The notes beneath the pieces were generated by a model. It did no database searches. It saw only the letters and a program-made list of their open reading frames with translations, and was not told the origin of the DNA. Position numbers and translations under genes: made by a program. From Rhizobium leguminosarum (GTDB taxonomy: Bacteria > Pseudomonadota > Alphaproteobacteria > Rhizobiales > Rhizobiaceae), in assembly GCF_002953715.1 (NCBI RefSeq), contig NZ_CP025015.1:493387-557386 (forward strand): DNA of 64,000 bases, given 5' to 3'. Position 1 is the stretch's first letter; each line of letters starts with the position of its first letter. Of the stretch, positions 43,861 through 53,177 are shown piece after piece.

Positions 43861-46800
43861 GTGGCCGTCCCTCACTTCTCCGTCAGCGTCGTCGCCCGTG
43901 GCTCCGGCCGCAGCGCCGTCCTGTCGGCCGCTTACCGGCACTGCACCAAGATGGAGTTTGAGCGAGAAGCCCGGACGATCGACTACACGCGAAAGCAAGG
44001 CCTTCTGCACGAGGAGTTCATCATCCCCGCCGATGCGCCGGCGTGGCTGCGAGCAATGATCGCCGATCGGTCGGTCGCCGGCGCATCCGAGGCCTTCTGG
44101 AATAAAGTGGAGGGCTTCGAGAAGCGATCCGACGCGCAGCTCGCCAAGGACGTCACCATAGCCCTGCCGCTCGAGCTGACGGCCGAGCAGAACATCGCGC
44201 TCATGCGCGACTTTGTGGCGGGCCACATCACCGCGCAGGGCATGGTCGCGGACTGGGTCTATCACGACGCCCCCGGCAATCCTCACGTCCACCTCATGAC
44301 CACATTGCGGCCGCTCACCGAAGACGGTTTCGGTTCGAAGAAGGTCGCGGTGCTCGGCCCGGACGGCAAGCCAATCCGAAATGACGCCGGCAAAATCGTC
44401 TATGAGCTGTGGGCCGGTAGCACTGAGGATTTCAATGCGTTTCGCGACGGCTGGTTTGCCTGCCAGAATAGGCATCTGGCGCTTGCCGGCCTCGATATCC
44501 GCATCGATGGCCGTTCCTTCGAAAAGCAGGGTATCGACCTCGAGCCAACCATTCACCTCGGCGTCGGCGCCAAAGCCATCGAGCGCAAGGCCGAGCAATC
44601 CGACCACAAGTCGGAGACCTCGACTCCCAAACTCGAACGCATCGAGCTTCAGGAGGAGCGCCGCAGCGAGAACGCCCGCCGGATCCAGCGCCGTCCGGAG
44701 ATCGTGCTCGACCTGATCACGCGGGAGAAGAGCGTCTTCGACGAACGCGATGTTGCGAAGGTCTTGTATCGCTATATCGACGATGTCGCTCTGTTCCAAA
44801 GTCTGATGGTCCGCATTCTGCAAAGTCCGGAAGCGCTCCGACTCGAACGCGAGCGGATCAACTTTGCGACAGGTATTCGGACACCCGCGAAGTACACCAC
44901 GCGCGAGATGATCCGCCTTGAAGCCGAGATGGCCAATCGCGCGATCTGGCTCTCCGGTCGCGCCTCCCATGGCGTCCCTGAGGCGGTGCTGCAGGCGACC
45001 TTCGCGCGCCATTCCCGTCTGTCGGATGAACAGCGAACGGCGATCGAGCATATCGCTGGGACCACGCGGATTGCCGCTGTCATCGGCCGCGCCGGCGCCG
45101 GCAAGACGACGATGATGAAGGCTGCGCGCGAGGCGTGGGAAACGGCCGGCTATCGCGTGGTCGGCGGAGCGTTGGCTGGCAAAGCCGCCGAAGGTTTGGA
45201 GAAGGAAGCTGGCATCGTTTCCCGCACGCTGTCGTCGTGGGAGCTTCGCTGGAACCAGGGTCGCAACCAGCTCGACGACAGATGCGTTTTCGTGCTCGAC
45301 GAAGCCGGCATGGTGTCGTCACGGCAGATGGCGCTGTTCGTCGAAGCAGTCACCAAGGCCGGCGCCAAACTCGTCCTTGTCGGCGATCCGGAACAGCTGC
45401 AACCGATCGAAGCGGGTGCCGCCTTCCGTGCGATCGCCGATCGCATCGGCTATGCCGAACTCGAGACGATCTATCGTCAGCGCCAGCAATGGATGCGCGA
45501 CGCCTCGCTCGATCTCGCTCGTGGCAATGTCCGCAAGGCTGTCGATGCCTACACCGCTCATGGTCGAATGCTTGGTTTGAGACTGAAGGACGAGGCCGTC
45601 GAAAGCCTGATCGCAGCTTGGGACCGGGACTACGACCCTTCGAAGACCAGCCTGATTCTCGCACACCTTCGCCGCGACGTCCGAATGCTTAACGATATGG
45701 CGCGCGCCAAGTTGGTCGAACGCGGCGTCGTCGCGGACGGATTTGCGTTCAAGACAGAGGACGGAACTCGCATGTTCGCGACCGGCGACCAGGTCGTGTT
45801 CCTCAAGAACGAGGGCAGCCTTGGCGTCAAGAACGGCATGCTCGCAAAGGTGCTTGAAGCCGCTCCTGGCCGGATTGTTGCCGAGGTTGGTGAAGGCGAG
45901 CACCGCCGGCAGGTCACGGTCGAGCAGCGCTTCTACAACAATCTCGACCACGGCTATGCGACAACGATCCACAAGAGCCAGGGCGCGACCGTCGACCGGG
46001 TGAAGGTGCTTGCTTCCCTATCTTTGGACCGGCATCTGGCCTATGTGGCTATGACGCGCCATCGTGAGGATCTCGCCGTCTACTACGGCAGTCGCTCCTT
46101 CGCGAAATCCGGCGGCCTTATCCCGATCCTGTCGCGCCGGAACGCCAAGGAAACCAGCCTCGACTACGAGAAGAGCGCTCTCTATCGCCAGGCGTTACGC
46201 TTTGCCGAGGCCCGCGGCCTGCACCTCATGAACGTCGCCCGCACGATCGCACACGATCGGCTTCAATGGGCCGTCCGGCAGAGCTCGAGGCTCGCCGACC
46301 TCGGCGCCCGTCTAGCCGCCATCGGCAAAGCGCTCGGACTGGTCCGCGGCAGCAACAAACACTCCATCCCGGACACAATCAAGGAGGCCAAGCCCATGGT
46401 GTCAGGCATCACCACCTTCCCGAAATCGCTCGACCAGGCTGTCGAAGACAAACTCGCCGCCGATCCCGGCCTCAAGAAACAATGGGAGGACGTCTCGACC
46501 CGCTTCCAGCTCGTCTACGCGAAGCCGGAAGCTGCCTTCAAGGCGATCAATGTCGATGCCATGTTGAAGGACCAGTCGGTCGCGCAGTCCACCCTGGCAA
46601 GGATTGCCGGCGAGCCAGAGAGCTTTGGCGCGCTCAAGGGCAACACCGGTCTTCTCGCCAGCCGTGGCGACAAGCAGGACCGGGAAAAAGCGCTCGCCAA
46701 TGTACCGGCGCTCGCCCGAAATCTTGAACGCTACCTTCGTGAGCGGGCCGAGGCCGAATTCAAACATGAGACGGAGGAGCGCGCGGTCCGGCTCAAGGTT

Positions 46801-47187
46801 TCCGTCGACATCCCTGCGCTCTCCCCATCCGCCAAACAAACGCTCGAGCGCGTGCGCGATGCGATCGATCGCAACGATCTCCCGGCTGGCCTCGAATATG
46901 CGCTGGCCGACAAGATGGTGAAGGCCGAACTCGAAGGGTTCGCGAAAGCTGTGTCGGAGCGTTTTGGGGAACGGACATTCCTGCCTTTGGCCGCGAAAGA
47001 CGCCGGCGGCAAGACCTTTGAAACCGTCACAACGGGCATGACGCCTGGCCAGAAGGCGGAGGTCCAGTCCGCGTGGAATTCCATGCGGACAGTCCAGCAG
47101 CTTGGCTCACATGAACGAACGACCGAAGCGCTCAAGCAGGCAGAGACGCTGCGGCAAACCAAGAGCCAGGGGCTCTCGCTCAAATGA
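43861..47187 (+). CDS. traA: Conjugal relaxase-helicase TraA
   Basis: 1,108 residues, GTG start. N-terminal MobA/MobL relaxase (about 1-230) has the nicking tyrosine in LSAAYRHCTKM (about 25) and the metal-binding NPHVHLM near 143. A RecD-like helicase follows, with Walker A GRAGAGKTTM near 406, VLDEAGMVSS near 478 and TTIHKSQGATVD near 702. The tail (about 850-1,108) is the usual Ti-type C-terminus. It nicks oriT, stays on the 5' end and is secreted with the strand. traA, traF, traB and traH form one operon. Confidence 0.97.
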   Translation: MAVPHFSVSVVARGSGRSAVLSAAYRHCTKMEFEREARTIDYTRKQGLLHEEFIIPADAPAWLRAMIADRSVAGASEAFWNKVEGFEKRSDAQLAKDVTIALPLELTAEQNIALMRDFVAGHITAQGMVADWVYHDAPGNPHVHLMTTLRPLTEDGFGSKKVAVLGPDGKPIRNDAGKIVYELWAGSTEDFNAFRDGWFACQNRHLALAGLDIRIDGRSFEKQGIDLEPTIHLGVGAKAIERKAEQSDHKSETSTPKLERIELQEERRSENARRIQRRPEIVLDLITREKSVFDERDVAKVLYRYIDDVALFQSLMVRILQSPEALRLERERINFATGIRTPAKYTTREMIRLEAEMANRAIWLSGRASHGVPEAVLQATFARHSRLSDEQRTAIEHIAGTTRIAAVIGRAGAGKTTMMKAAREAWETAGYRVVGGALAGKAAEGLEKEAGIVSRTLSSWELRWNQGRNQLDDRCVFVLDEAGMVSSRQMALFVEAVTKAGAKLVLVGDPEQLQPIEAGAAFRAIADRIGYAELETIYRQRQQWMRDASLDLARGNVRKAVDAYTAHGRMLGLRLKDEAVESLIAAWDRDYDPSKTSLILAHLRRDVRMLNDMARAKLVERGVVADGFAFKTEDGTRMFATGDQVVFLKNEGSLGVKNGMLAKVLEAAPGRIVAEVGEGEHRRQVTVEQRFYNNLDHGYATTIHKSQGATVDRVKVLASLSLDRHLAYVAMTRHREDLAVYYGSRSFAKSGGLIPILSRRNAKETSLDYEKSALYRQALRFAEARGLHLMNVARTIAHDRLQWAVRQSSRLADLGARLAAIGKALGLVRGSNKHSIPDTIKEAKPMVSGITTFPKSLDQAVEDKLAADPGLKKQWEDVSTRFQLVYAKPEAAFKAINVDAMLKDQSVAQSTLARIAGEPESFGALKGNTGLLASRGDKQDREKALANVPALARNLERYLRERAEAEFKHETEERAVRLKVSVDIPALSPSAKQTLERVRDAIDRNDLPAGLEYALADKMVKAELEGFAKAVSERFGERTFLPLAAKDAGGKTFETVTTGMTPGQKAEVQSAWNSMRTVQQLGSHERTTEALKQAETLRQTKSQGLSLK

Positions 47188-47750
47188 CAACAGGAGCAGG
47201 CACACGTTGGTCGATGACCGGACAACAACGACGAGCGGCTGGAATCATTTTTATGGCCGCATCGGTCGCCATACTGGCGATCGGCACTGCCCTCGCCGGC
47301 GGGTACCGCATCAATCTGACACCGAGCGAGCCACTCGGCCTGTGGCGCATCATCCCGCTTCATCGACCGGCAGCAGTTGGCGACCTCCTCTTCATCTGCC
47401 CACCGGCAACGGCGGAAATGCGGGAGGCACAAGCGCGTGGCTATCTCCGTTCCGGTTCCTGCCCGGGTGGCGTCGCACCGTTGATCAAGACAGTAATCGC
47501 CGTCGCAGGACAGAATGCCGAAATCGGCGCCAGCGTGAGCGTGGATGGGCGGGTGGTTTCCTCTTCCAGACTCGCGCTACGAGATGGAAAAGGCCGGCCG
47601 TTGACGCCGTTTACGAGTGGCATCGTACCGCCGGATTCTATCTTCCTGCATTCCGCGTTCCCAGGCTCCTACGACTCCCGATACTTTGGCCCAGTGCCGA
47701 TCTCCGGCATTCTCGGGCTGGCGCAGGAGGTGTTCACCTATGTCCCGTGA
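47184..47750 (+). CDS. traF: Conjugal transfer peptidase TraF
   Basis: 188 residues, overlapping traA by ATGA. One N-terminal membrane segment, then an S26 signal-peptidase-like domain: the serine nucleophile in RINLTPSEPLGLWRI (about 50) and the lysine in PLIKTVIAVAGQ (about 101). In the RP4 system TraF processes and cyclises the TrbC pilin; TrbC is encoded at 61639. Confidence 0.95.
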   Translation: MTTGAGTRWSMTGQQRRAAGIIFMAASVAILAIGTALAGGYRINLTPSEPLGLWRIIPLHRPAAVGDLLFICPPATAEMREAQARGYLRSGSCPGGVAPLIKTVIAVAGQNAEIGASVSVDGRVVSSSRLALRDGKGRPLTPFTSGIVPPDSIFLHSAFPGSYDSRYFGPVPISGILGLAQEVFTYVP

Positions 47751-48903
47751 TTGCCTTCGGCCGGCGCTGCCGATTTTCGCTTCGATCGCGATCAGCGTGG
47801 TGGGCTGGAGCGGCCATGTGTTGCTTCTACCCGTCGCGCTGGGATTTCCAATTCTATGGTCCCTCGCGCAAACGAGATTGGGGGCAGCACTTGTCTCCGC
47901 TGCATATTTCCTGGCCGCATCACGTGGTTTGCCGCAAGGCGTTGCCACCTTCTATGCGGCGGACGTTTGGCCGGGTCTTTTGCTCTGGTTGTGTGCGTCT
48001 TTGAGCTTCGTTGCCGTGCATACGGTTCTCTGGACGAAGAACAGCGGAGTTCGTCCGTTTCGCTATCTCCTTGCGGCCGTCATCATGGCCAGCCCACCGT
48101 TCGGCATCACGGGCTGGGCGCATCCCGTCACAGCCGCGGGCGTTTTGTTTCCGGGATGGGGATGGTGGGGACTTGGACTTATGACAGCTGGCCTTGCGGG
48201 CCTCGTAACCCGCATCTGGCCAGCTGTCGCCATCGCCTTGACTGGCTTTTGGCTGTGGTCCGCCGCAATATGGACCGACCCGAAACTACCGGAAGGCTGG
48301 CGCGGCGTCGATCTGGAACTGGGCGCTTCACTCGGCCGCGAAGCCGGTCTTCAACGCCACCGTGACATGATCGCCACGGTACGTGGAGCAGCGGGCGATG
48401 GCACCCGCTACGTCGTGTTGCCGGAAAGTGCGCTTGGCTTCTGGACACCGACCGTGGAGCGGCTTTGGACAGGCGCTTTCAGCGATGGTGATGCCACAGT
48501 CATCACCGGCGCCGCGATGGTCGACCCCGCGGGCTACAACAATGTCCTCGTCGCGATCGACGGGAAGGGCAACCGCATCCTCTATCGCGAACGCATGCCG
48601 GTTCCCGGCTCGATGTGGCAGCCGTGGCGATCCTGGTTCGGGGGGAGTGTCGGTGCCAAGTCGGATTTCTTTGCGAACCCGGTCGTCTCCATCGGTGGCG
48701 GCCGCGCGGCACCATTGATCTGTTATGAGCAACTGATCGTTTGGCCGGTGCTTCAGTCCGTGCTGCACGATCCTGACTTCATCATTGCCGTCGGGAACGG
48801 TTGGTGGACCGATGGGACGTCGATCGTCTCGATCCAGCGTGCCGCCACCACCGCATGGGCAAAGCTCTTCGCAAAACCGCTCGTTATTGCCTTCAACACC
48901 TGA
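47740..48903 (+). CDS. traB: Conjugal transfer protein TraB
   Basis: 387 residues from ATG 47740 (AGGAGG 9 bases upstream), overlapping traF by 11 bases. Several membrane segments fill about 1-185. The second half is a carbon-nitrogen-hydrolase-like domain with the glutamate in VVLPESALGFW and the nucleophile cysteine in LICYEQ. It thus resembles apolipoprotein N-acyltransferase in layout. In Ti plasmids TraB raises transfer efficiency; its chemistry is unproven. Confidence 0.93.
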   Translation: MSRDCLRPALPIFASIAISVVGWSGHVLLLPVALGFPILWSLAQTRLGAALVSAAYFLAASRGLPQGVATFYAADVWPGLLLWLCASLSFVAVHTVLWTKNSGVRPFRYLLAAVIMASPPFGITGWAHPVTAAGVLFPGWGWWGLGLMTAGLAGLVTRIWPAVAIALTGFWLWSAAIWTDPKLPEGWRGVDLELGASLGREAGLQRHRDMIATVRGAAGDGTRYVVLPESALGFWTPTVERLWTGAFSDGDATVITGAAMVDPAGYNNVLVAIDGKGNRILYRERMPVPGSMWQPWRSWFGGSVGAKSDFFANPVVSIGGGRAAPLICYEQLIVWPVLQSVLHDPDFIIAVGNGWWTDGTSIVSIQRAATTAWAKLFAKPLVIAFNT

Positions 48904-48919
48904 GTGCCCAGGAGACACC

Positions 48920-49537
48920 ATGCTCGACGCCGCCCTGATAAAAGAATGCGGGGAACCTTCCCTAAAGCCCGCAATCGTCGAGCAGTTCGTGCTAGCAGCG
49001 GGCTCGGATGATCCCCTCGCTGTCACCGTCAAATCGGGGGGGCGATTGATACTCGTTCCGAAAGCGACATCGGCCGAGGAGGCAATGGAGATCGTGCAAC
49101 AACATGTGGGGACTGCCGTCGTCCGCGTTGGAATCACACAGTACCCTGCTGGTGTTGGCGTCAAGGGACCGACTGATTTGAAGCCGGACCTCCTGGATGC
49201 CTGCCAAAACCTCCGCAAAGGTACGGCGATGTTCGCCAAGGTTCTCAGGATCGTCGCCCAGTGGTACGGCAACCCCACGAACAAAGACGTCTTCCCGCAG
49301 ATTTTTGAAGATGCGGTTTATGCATGGAAGACCGGTGAGTTCGAGGGCGTGAGCGTGTTTCAGGCGGAGGATCCTGGAATACCCATCGAAGCGCCGCAGC
49401 AAAGCGATGAGACGCGTCCCGCCGAGTCAGTGGATGGCGAGGAAGCGACGCCGAAAGACGTACAGCCAGGGACGGTACAGGATGTTGGACGCGCGGGGAT
49501 GCGGATCGATCTTTCCCGCATTGGTGGTCAGCAATAG
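48920..49537 (+). CDS. traH: Conjugal transfer protein TraH
   Basis: 205 residues from ATG 48920 (GGAG 5 bases upstream). Reads MLDAALIKECGEPSLKPAIV and then TQYPAGVGVKGPTDLKPDLL; the last 60 residues are hydrophilic and low complexity. It closes the traAFBH operon as in Ti plasmids. No catalytic motif is visible; some homologues resemble lytic or attachment proteins weakly, which I do not claim here. Confidence 0.9.
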   Translation: MLDAALIKECGEPSLKPAIVEQFVLAAGSDDPLAVTVKSGGRLILVPKATSAEEAMEIVQQHVGTAVVRVGITQYPAGVGVKGPTDLKPDLLDACQNLRKGTAMFAKVLRIVAQWYGNPTNKDVFPQIFEDAVYAWKTGEFEGVSVFQAEDPGIPIEAPQQSDETRPAESVDGEEATPKDVQPGTVQDVGRAGMRIDLSRIGGQQ

Positions 49538-49667
49538 CGTTGAGTTCACCTCGCATTCGCGGGGCATCTTCCGGCCAAGCCAGAATTTAGCGCGGCTCCA
49601 AAGCATGAAATTAGTGTGCTTTCGACGGATGAAATTAAAGTGAGACAGATTGCGAGCAAACCGCTCA

Positions 49668-50534
49668 CTAGTCCAGCCTCGCAGCCGCAACCGCGTGCGG
49701 CATCAGGAATGTGGCAATCTCCGCGATGACGTCTGTCAGATCGCCAGGATTGTGTGCAACGCCTTCAACGAAAGCTCGCCATTGCCGCTGCTTTTGCTGG
49801 TCCTTGGCAAAGGCGTCCGTTAGGGCGTCGGGGAGGTCAATGGGGATCGATGTCGCGCGGCGATCAAAGGTAGCGGCTATTGCGCGCGCCAGCCGATCAT
49901 CGCTGAAGTCGAAAGACCTGCTGAGGATCCAGATGTCGTAGAAATCCTTCATGCGGCTGTTTACTCGCCCCAGCATCACCATTGCCGGGAACTTCTCGGC
50001 AATGACCGTTTCTCGCGCATAGGCCCGAAGCCGCGGCATCGGAAAATCGAGCATAGAAGGATAATCCAAAACCTCCACCCCAGGCTCAAGCGCATCGCCA
50101 AAACCGATGTCGATCGTCAGGTTGATCCGGGCTCCGCTGATCGAAGCGATCACCCGCAGCCTGAGCCCACCATAATCCAATGCCTCGCGAATACGATCCA
50201 CATGCAGCGTATCAGCGTCAAACGTAACGCCATCGTCGGCCTCTTGCGCCAGAATTTCCCGAAATGTCTCAAGCATCGGGTCCGGACTCGGATCACCGAA
50301 ACCCAAAAGATCGAGGTCGCGCGTGCCTCGGTGCGGATTGTCGAACCAACTCATCATCAACATCGCCCCCTTTAGAACGAAGCGACCGGCGTGGGGCGAC
50401 TGGCTAAGCCGGAACAATAACCGTTCAAGAGCAAAACGCGTCAGGACCAGATCGAAGCTTTGCCCGCTTGCCTTGGCGAGTTGCAACAGGTGGGCGCGCA
50501 CCGAGGCGCCGACGTTTCCGATGTCTTTAGCCAT
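49668..50534 (-). CDS. abiEii: AbiEii/AbiGii-type nucleotidyltransferase toxin
   Basis: 288 residues. Nucleotidyltransferase signature KGAMLMM followed by RGTRDLDLLGFG (about 55-80), matching the G-x-x-x and (S/T)-x-D-x-D pattern, with VIAEKFPAMV and RMKDFYDIWI in the C-terminal part. AbiEii toxins transfer nucleotides to target RNA and block growth; the pair confers phage abortive infection and plasmid maintenance. The gene overlaps its antitoxin gene by 8 bases. Confidence 0.92.
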   Translation of the reverse strand: MAKDIGNVGASVRAHLLQLAKASGQSFDLVLTRFALERLLFRLSQSPHAGRFVLKGAMLMMSWFDNPHRGTRDLDLLGFGDPSPDPMLETFREILAQEADDGVTFDADTLHVDRIREALDYGGLRLRVIASISGARINLTIDIGFGDALEPGVEVLDYPSMLDFPMPRLRAYARETVIAEKFPAMVMLGRVNSRMKDFYDIWILSRSFDFSDDRLARAIAATFDRRATSIPIDLPDALTDAFAKDQQKQRQWRAFVEGVAHNPGDLTDVIAEIATFLMPHAVAAARLD

Positions 50535-51144
50535 TGGCGGTCAGCGCCTCGAGATACGGCCGGATCACCGATCCGACGCCACCGCGTTCGGCCTGGTTGG
50601 CGATCTCGCCAGGAGTAGCCCTTCGTTGCCGCAGCGCCTCCTGCAGCCCTTCTATCGCTACCGAAAGGCCGATCTTGTTGCGATAGCGAAAGCAATCGGC
50701 AATTGTCTTGGCAATTCCAAAGACCCTCACAGGAACGCCTTCAATGACATGGGTTTCGACGCTTTCGTTGAGAAGGCTGTCTGTGAAACGCACGATGCGC
50801 AGAGCGGGCCCGTCCAGTTTCGGAGCCCAGTCCTTACGGCCTATGGCAAGCCAGATTTGTCCGGGGAGCTGATCTGTCAGGCCGTGGAACGCCAATGCCG
50901 AAACGAGGCAGATGACGGCTTTGGGCGCGCGTTTGGCAACCTCCGCCAGGCTGTGGTTGACGTCGAGCTGCGCATCAGGAAGTTGATAAAGACCGCGGGC
51001 AAGCCGGAGCACTTCACCATCTCGATCCATTCGGCTCATGGTGGCAGCCGTCACACCTGCGTTCCGCAGTTCGACCAAGCGTGCTATTCCGCGCTCAGTT
51101 AGCACGGTCCGGGCGATTTGGCGTTGCGTGACGGAACCGGGCAT
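50527..51144 (-). CDS. abiEi: AbiEi-type antitoxin / transcriptional regulator
   Basis: 205 residues from ATG 51144. N-terminal winged helix (GIARLVELRNAGVTAATMSR, then EVLRLARGLYQLP) and a C-terminal antitoxin domain (VSALAFHGLTDQLPGQIWLA, VRVFGIAKTIADCFRYRNKI). AbiEi represses its operon and blocks the toxin (type IV system). The frame is open to 51387, but residues before MPGSVTQRQ are not family-like. It lies first in the operon. Confidence 0.9.
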   Translation of the reverse strand: MPGSVTQRQIARTVLTERGIARLVELRNAGVTAATMSRMDRDGEVLRLARGLYQLPDAQLDVNHSLAEVAKRAPKAVICLVSALAFHGLTDQLPGQIWLAIGRKDWAPKLDGPALRIVRFTDSLLNESVETHVIEGVPVRVFGIAKTIADCFRYRNKIGLSVAIEGLQEALRQRRATPGEIANQAERGGVGSVIRPYLEALTANG

Positions 51145-51472
51145 TGATATAAAAGCTCGGAGAATGGGATCTATTATCCTAGGATTTGTATCACAATCCC
51201 TGAGGTCGAGAAAGCCCTCGCTTTGTGAATTCTTCACCACGAATAATTGCCTCGATTGGATGAGAGCTGACAAATCCAGTGGTCGCCAAGAGTAAAGATG
51301 TAGCCTTGCCGACGGACCTAGCCAATTGACGTGAAAGCATTCGTGGCCATGATCTTGAGCCACGGCCACGAGGGATAGTGCAGGCATTCATCGACCTGGC
51401 GCTTTACGAAGCCTTCCCTGAAGGTCTTCCAGTATCGGCCTTGTCGAGAGGCAAGCGGTTTATCGACTGCAC
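51145..51472. other. Upstream region of the AbiE operon
   Basis: About 330 bases without a convincing gene. It must carry the AbiE promoter on the minus strand. The part 51390-51470 lies downstream of the DUF433 gene, where a toxin partner would be expected, but none is recognisable. Confidence 0.45.
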
Positions 51473-51676
51473 CTACAGTCCCTGCTCCGACAACTTTCGT
51501 GGCCGCCCATTGGTAGGATGAGCCGCTACCCAGATTTCTGCGAGATCTACCATGCGCGCCGTGAGAGCTGGATAGCCTTCAACGATCTCTATGGCGTCGG
51601 CGCCTTGCTTCTTCATAGCGGCAACCATTCGCACCGGAACCCGCGTCCCCTTGAAGACCGGCCCGCCGCCAATCAC
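51473..51676 (-). CDS. DUF433 protein (antitoxin-like)
   Basis: 67 residues. IGGGPVFKGTRVPVRMVAAM is the DUF433 core, followed by the helical EIVEGYPALTARMVDLAEIW. The only start is GTG 51676; in-frame codons upstream also look family-like (SPSEDA), so the original ATG may be lost. DUF433 proteins usually pair with a DUF5615 PIN-like toxin; none is seen here, so this may be an orphan antitoxin. Confidence 0.7.
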   Translation of the reverse strand: MIGGGPVFKGTRVPVRMVAAMKKQGADAIEIVEGYPALTARMVDLAEIWVAAHPTNGRPRKLSEQGL

Positions 51677-51727
51677 TGCATCTTCAGAAGGAGAGTACGA
51701 TGGGCAAGCTCAGTCGAGACTTGCCGG

Positions 51728-51940
51728 TTATCGTGATTTCGTCACGAGCTCGGCCGGGTCAACGCTCAGGGCTTCTGCGATCTGACCAAGGACGGTGACC
51801 GTCGCAGACATCTCGGCGCGCTCGATAGCTCCAATATGGCGCACGCTCAGGCCTGTACGATGCGCCAATTCCTCCTGCGTCAGTTGCTTACCATGACGTA
51901 TCCGACGCAGATTAATCGCCATGACCTCCTTGAGATCCAT
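51728..51940 (-). CDS. Small XRE-family regulator
   Basis: 70 residues, essentially one helix-turn-helix: MAINLRRIRHGKQLTQEELA, then TGLSVRHIGAIERAEMSATV. The length is typical for Cro/C-protein type regulators. A compound palindrome lies 18-54 bases upstream of its start and is very likely its operator, allowing autoregulation. No restriction-modification genes are adjacent. Confidence 0.88.
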   Translation of the reverse strand: MDLKEVMAINLRRIRHGKQLTQEELAHRTGLSVRHIGAIERAEMSATVTVLGQIAEALSVDPAELVTKSR

Positions 51941-51957
51941 GACGTGAGAGGAACCGT

Positions 51958-51994
51958 AATCGGAACTATCGTTCCAGGAACTATAGTTCCGATT
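51958..51994. promoter_or_regulatory. Compound palindromic operator upstream of XRE gene
   Basis: Contains GGAACTATAGTTCC (51977-51990, perfect 14-bp palindrome) and GGAACTATCGTTCC (51962-51975, one position off). The whole block is also bounded by a 12-bp inverted repeat, AATCGGAACTAT / ATAGTTCCGATT. Two 14-bp sites spaced 15 bp apart suit cooperative binding of an XRE dimer pair. Confidence 0.7.
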
Positions 51995-52145
51995 CGTACT
52001 GCCATGTGTTATTACTCGTCCGGCCGATCATCCACCTCGAGAGCACATAAGGCATACGATCACTGGCCGTGCATCCAAAGCCTAAACGGTATAGTGCTCA
52101 CGAGGTCTTTGAGCGGTGAAAGAAAGACGCTAGGGAAGAAATGGG

Positions 52146-52469
52146 ATGAACGACGCAGACTCGTCCGAGATAAACAATGAAAAACAAGAAAGACCATCTC
52201 GCTACAGTTCGATGCAAGAGTCACAACTAGAGGTGCTGGCGGTTGCCGCAATCCGTGAGCACCGCCATCTTATTGCCGCCGACGAAGCTGTCTACGAGGA
52301 ATGGACTCGCGCGAGCGGCGATCCGTCCGTTTCCGGTGCCGTACTAAAAAGTCTGCAGGATGAGTACGTCGCGCGTCAGAACAAATCTGAGGCCCAGCAG
52401 GAGGTGCTGTCGGAAATCATCGATGCGCTTGGTTACATCCCTGAAGTTGCCCCAGATGGCGAAGAATGA
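52146..52469 (+). CDS. traM: TraR antiactivator TraM
   Basis: 107 residues: after a variable head, LEVLAVAAIREHRHLIAADE and VLKSLQDEYVARQNKSEAQQ match the helical TraM fold. TraM binds TraR directly and blocks it until autoinducer builds up. It converges with traR; the stop codons are 3 bases apart, the usual layout in rhizobial conjugative plasmids. Confidence 0.93.
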   Translation: MNDADSSEINNEKQERPSRYSSMQESQLEVLAVAAIREHRHLIAADEAVYEEWTRASGDPSVSGAVLKSLQDEYVARQNKSEAQQEVLSEIIDALGYIPEVAPDGEE

Positions 52470-52472
52470 CGC

Positions 52473-53177
52473 TCATACCAGACCGTGGTCTTTGGCGATC
52501 GCGACAAGTTGCGGAACGGTCGCTGCGTCGAGCTTTTCGCGCGCCTTATCAAGGTAGTGCTGCACTGTCCTCGGGTTGATCCCCGTCAGCATTGCGGTTT
52601 CCGGAGCGCTTTTGCCCTTTGCCGCCCACATGAGGCACATTGCTTCTCTTGGTGAAAGCAACCGTTTCGGAGCGACAATCGTCTTCGCAGCAATGATTTT
52701 CAGGCGGTAGTGGATCGCCAGTACTGCCTGGATCGCTTTTTGCGCATCCTGCAGCTTTTTAACGTCAGCCGTCTGCGCTGAGGATGCAAACGTCAGCATC
52801 ATCGTCGACCCGAAACTTCCTTCGACGGGTATAGTCACCCCACTCCGAATGCCGTAATCGATCGCCTGGTCCCGAAAACGCCTGAGTTCGGAGGTTCCAC
52901 GAGCGGGCCAATCGTCGGCCGTCCAGGAAAACATTTCCATGCGACGCTTGGCTTCAGTAACGACCGGGTCGATGCGGGAGTACTGGCCTTCGAGATAAAC
53001 GCCCTGCCATTCCTCCGGATAGGAGTTGAATGTGCGGATTTCCAACCCCTCGGTCTGCAGATAAGCAAAACGGTCGAAGCCACATGCGTGCGCAAATGTC
53101 TTCAGAGCACTTTTGATCATCCGTTCATCATGCGCGGCTTCTGTCATATCGATGAGAGAGCGAAGGTCACCGTCCAC
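52473..53177 (-). CDS. traR: Quorum-sensing activator TraR
   Basis: 234 residues from GTG 53177 (GGAG 8 bases upstream), the exact length of Ti TraR. The N-terminal autoinducer-binding domain shows FNSYPEEWQGVYLEGQYSRI and DPVV, the conserved W, Y and D of the ligand pocket. The C-terminal LuxR domain reads LSPREAMCLMWAAKGKSAPE and then INPRTVQHYLDKAREKL. That recognition helix differs from the Ti TraR one, so a different DNA site is expected. It should activate traCDG, traAFBH and traI-trb when enough AHL is present. Confidence 0.93.
   Translation of the reverse strand: MDGDLRSLIDMTEAAHDERMIKSALKTFAHACGFDRFAYLQTEGLEIRTFNSYPEEWQGVYLEGQYSRIDPVVTEAKRRMEMFSWTADDWPARGTSELRRFRDQAIDYGIRSGVTIPVEGSFGSTMMLTFASSAQTADVKKLQDAQKAIQAVLAIHYRLKIIAAKTIVAPKRLLSPREAMCLMWAAKGKSAPETAMLTGINPRTVQHYLDKAREKLDAATVPQLVAIAKDHGLV

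Noticed and set aside
43447..45051. 534-codon minus-strand frame across traA
   Set aside because: Antisense to the relaxase; GC-rich codons leave long open frames on the other strand. It has no motifs or ribosome site.
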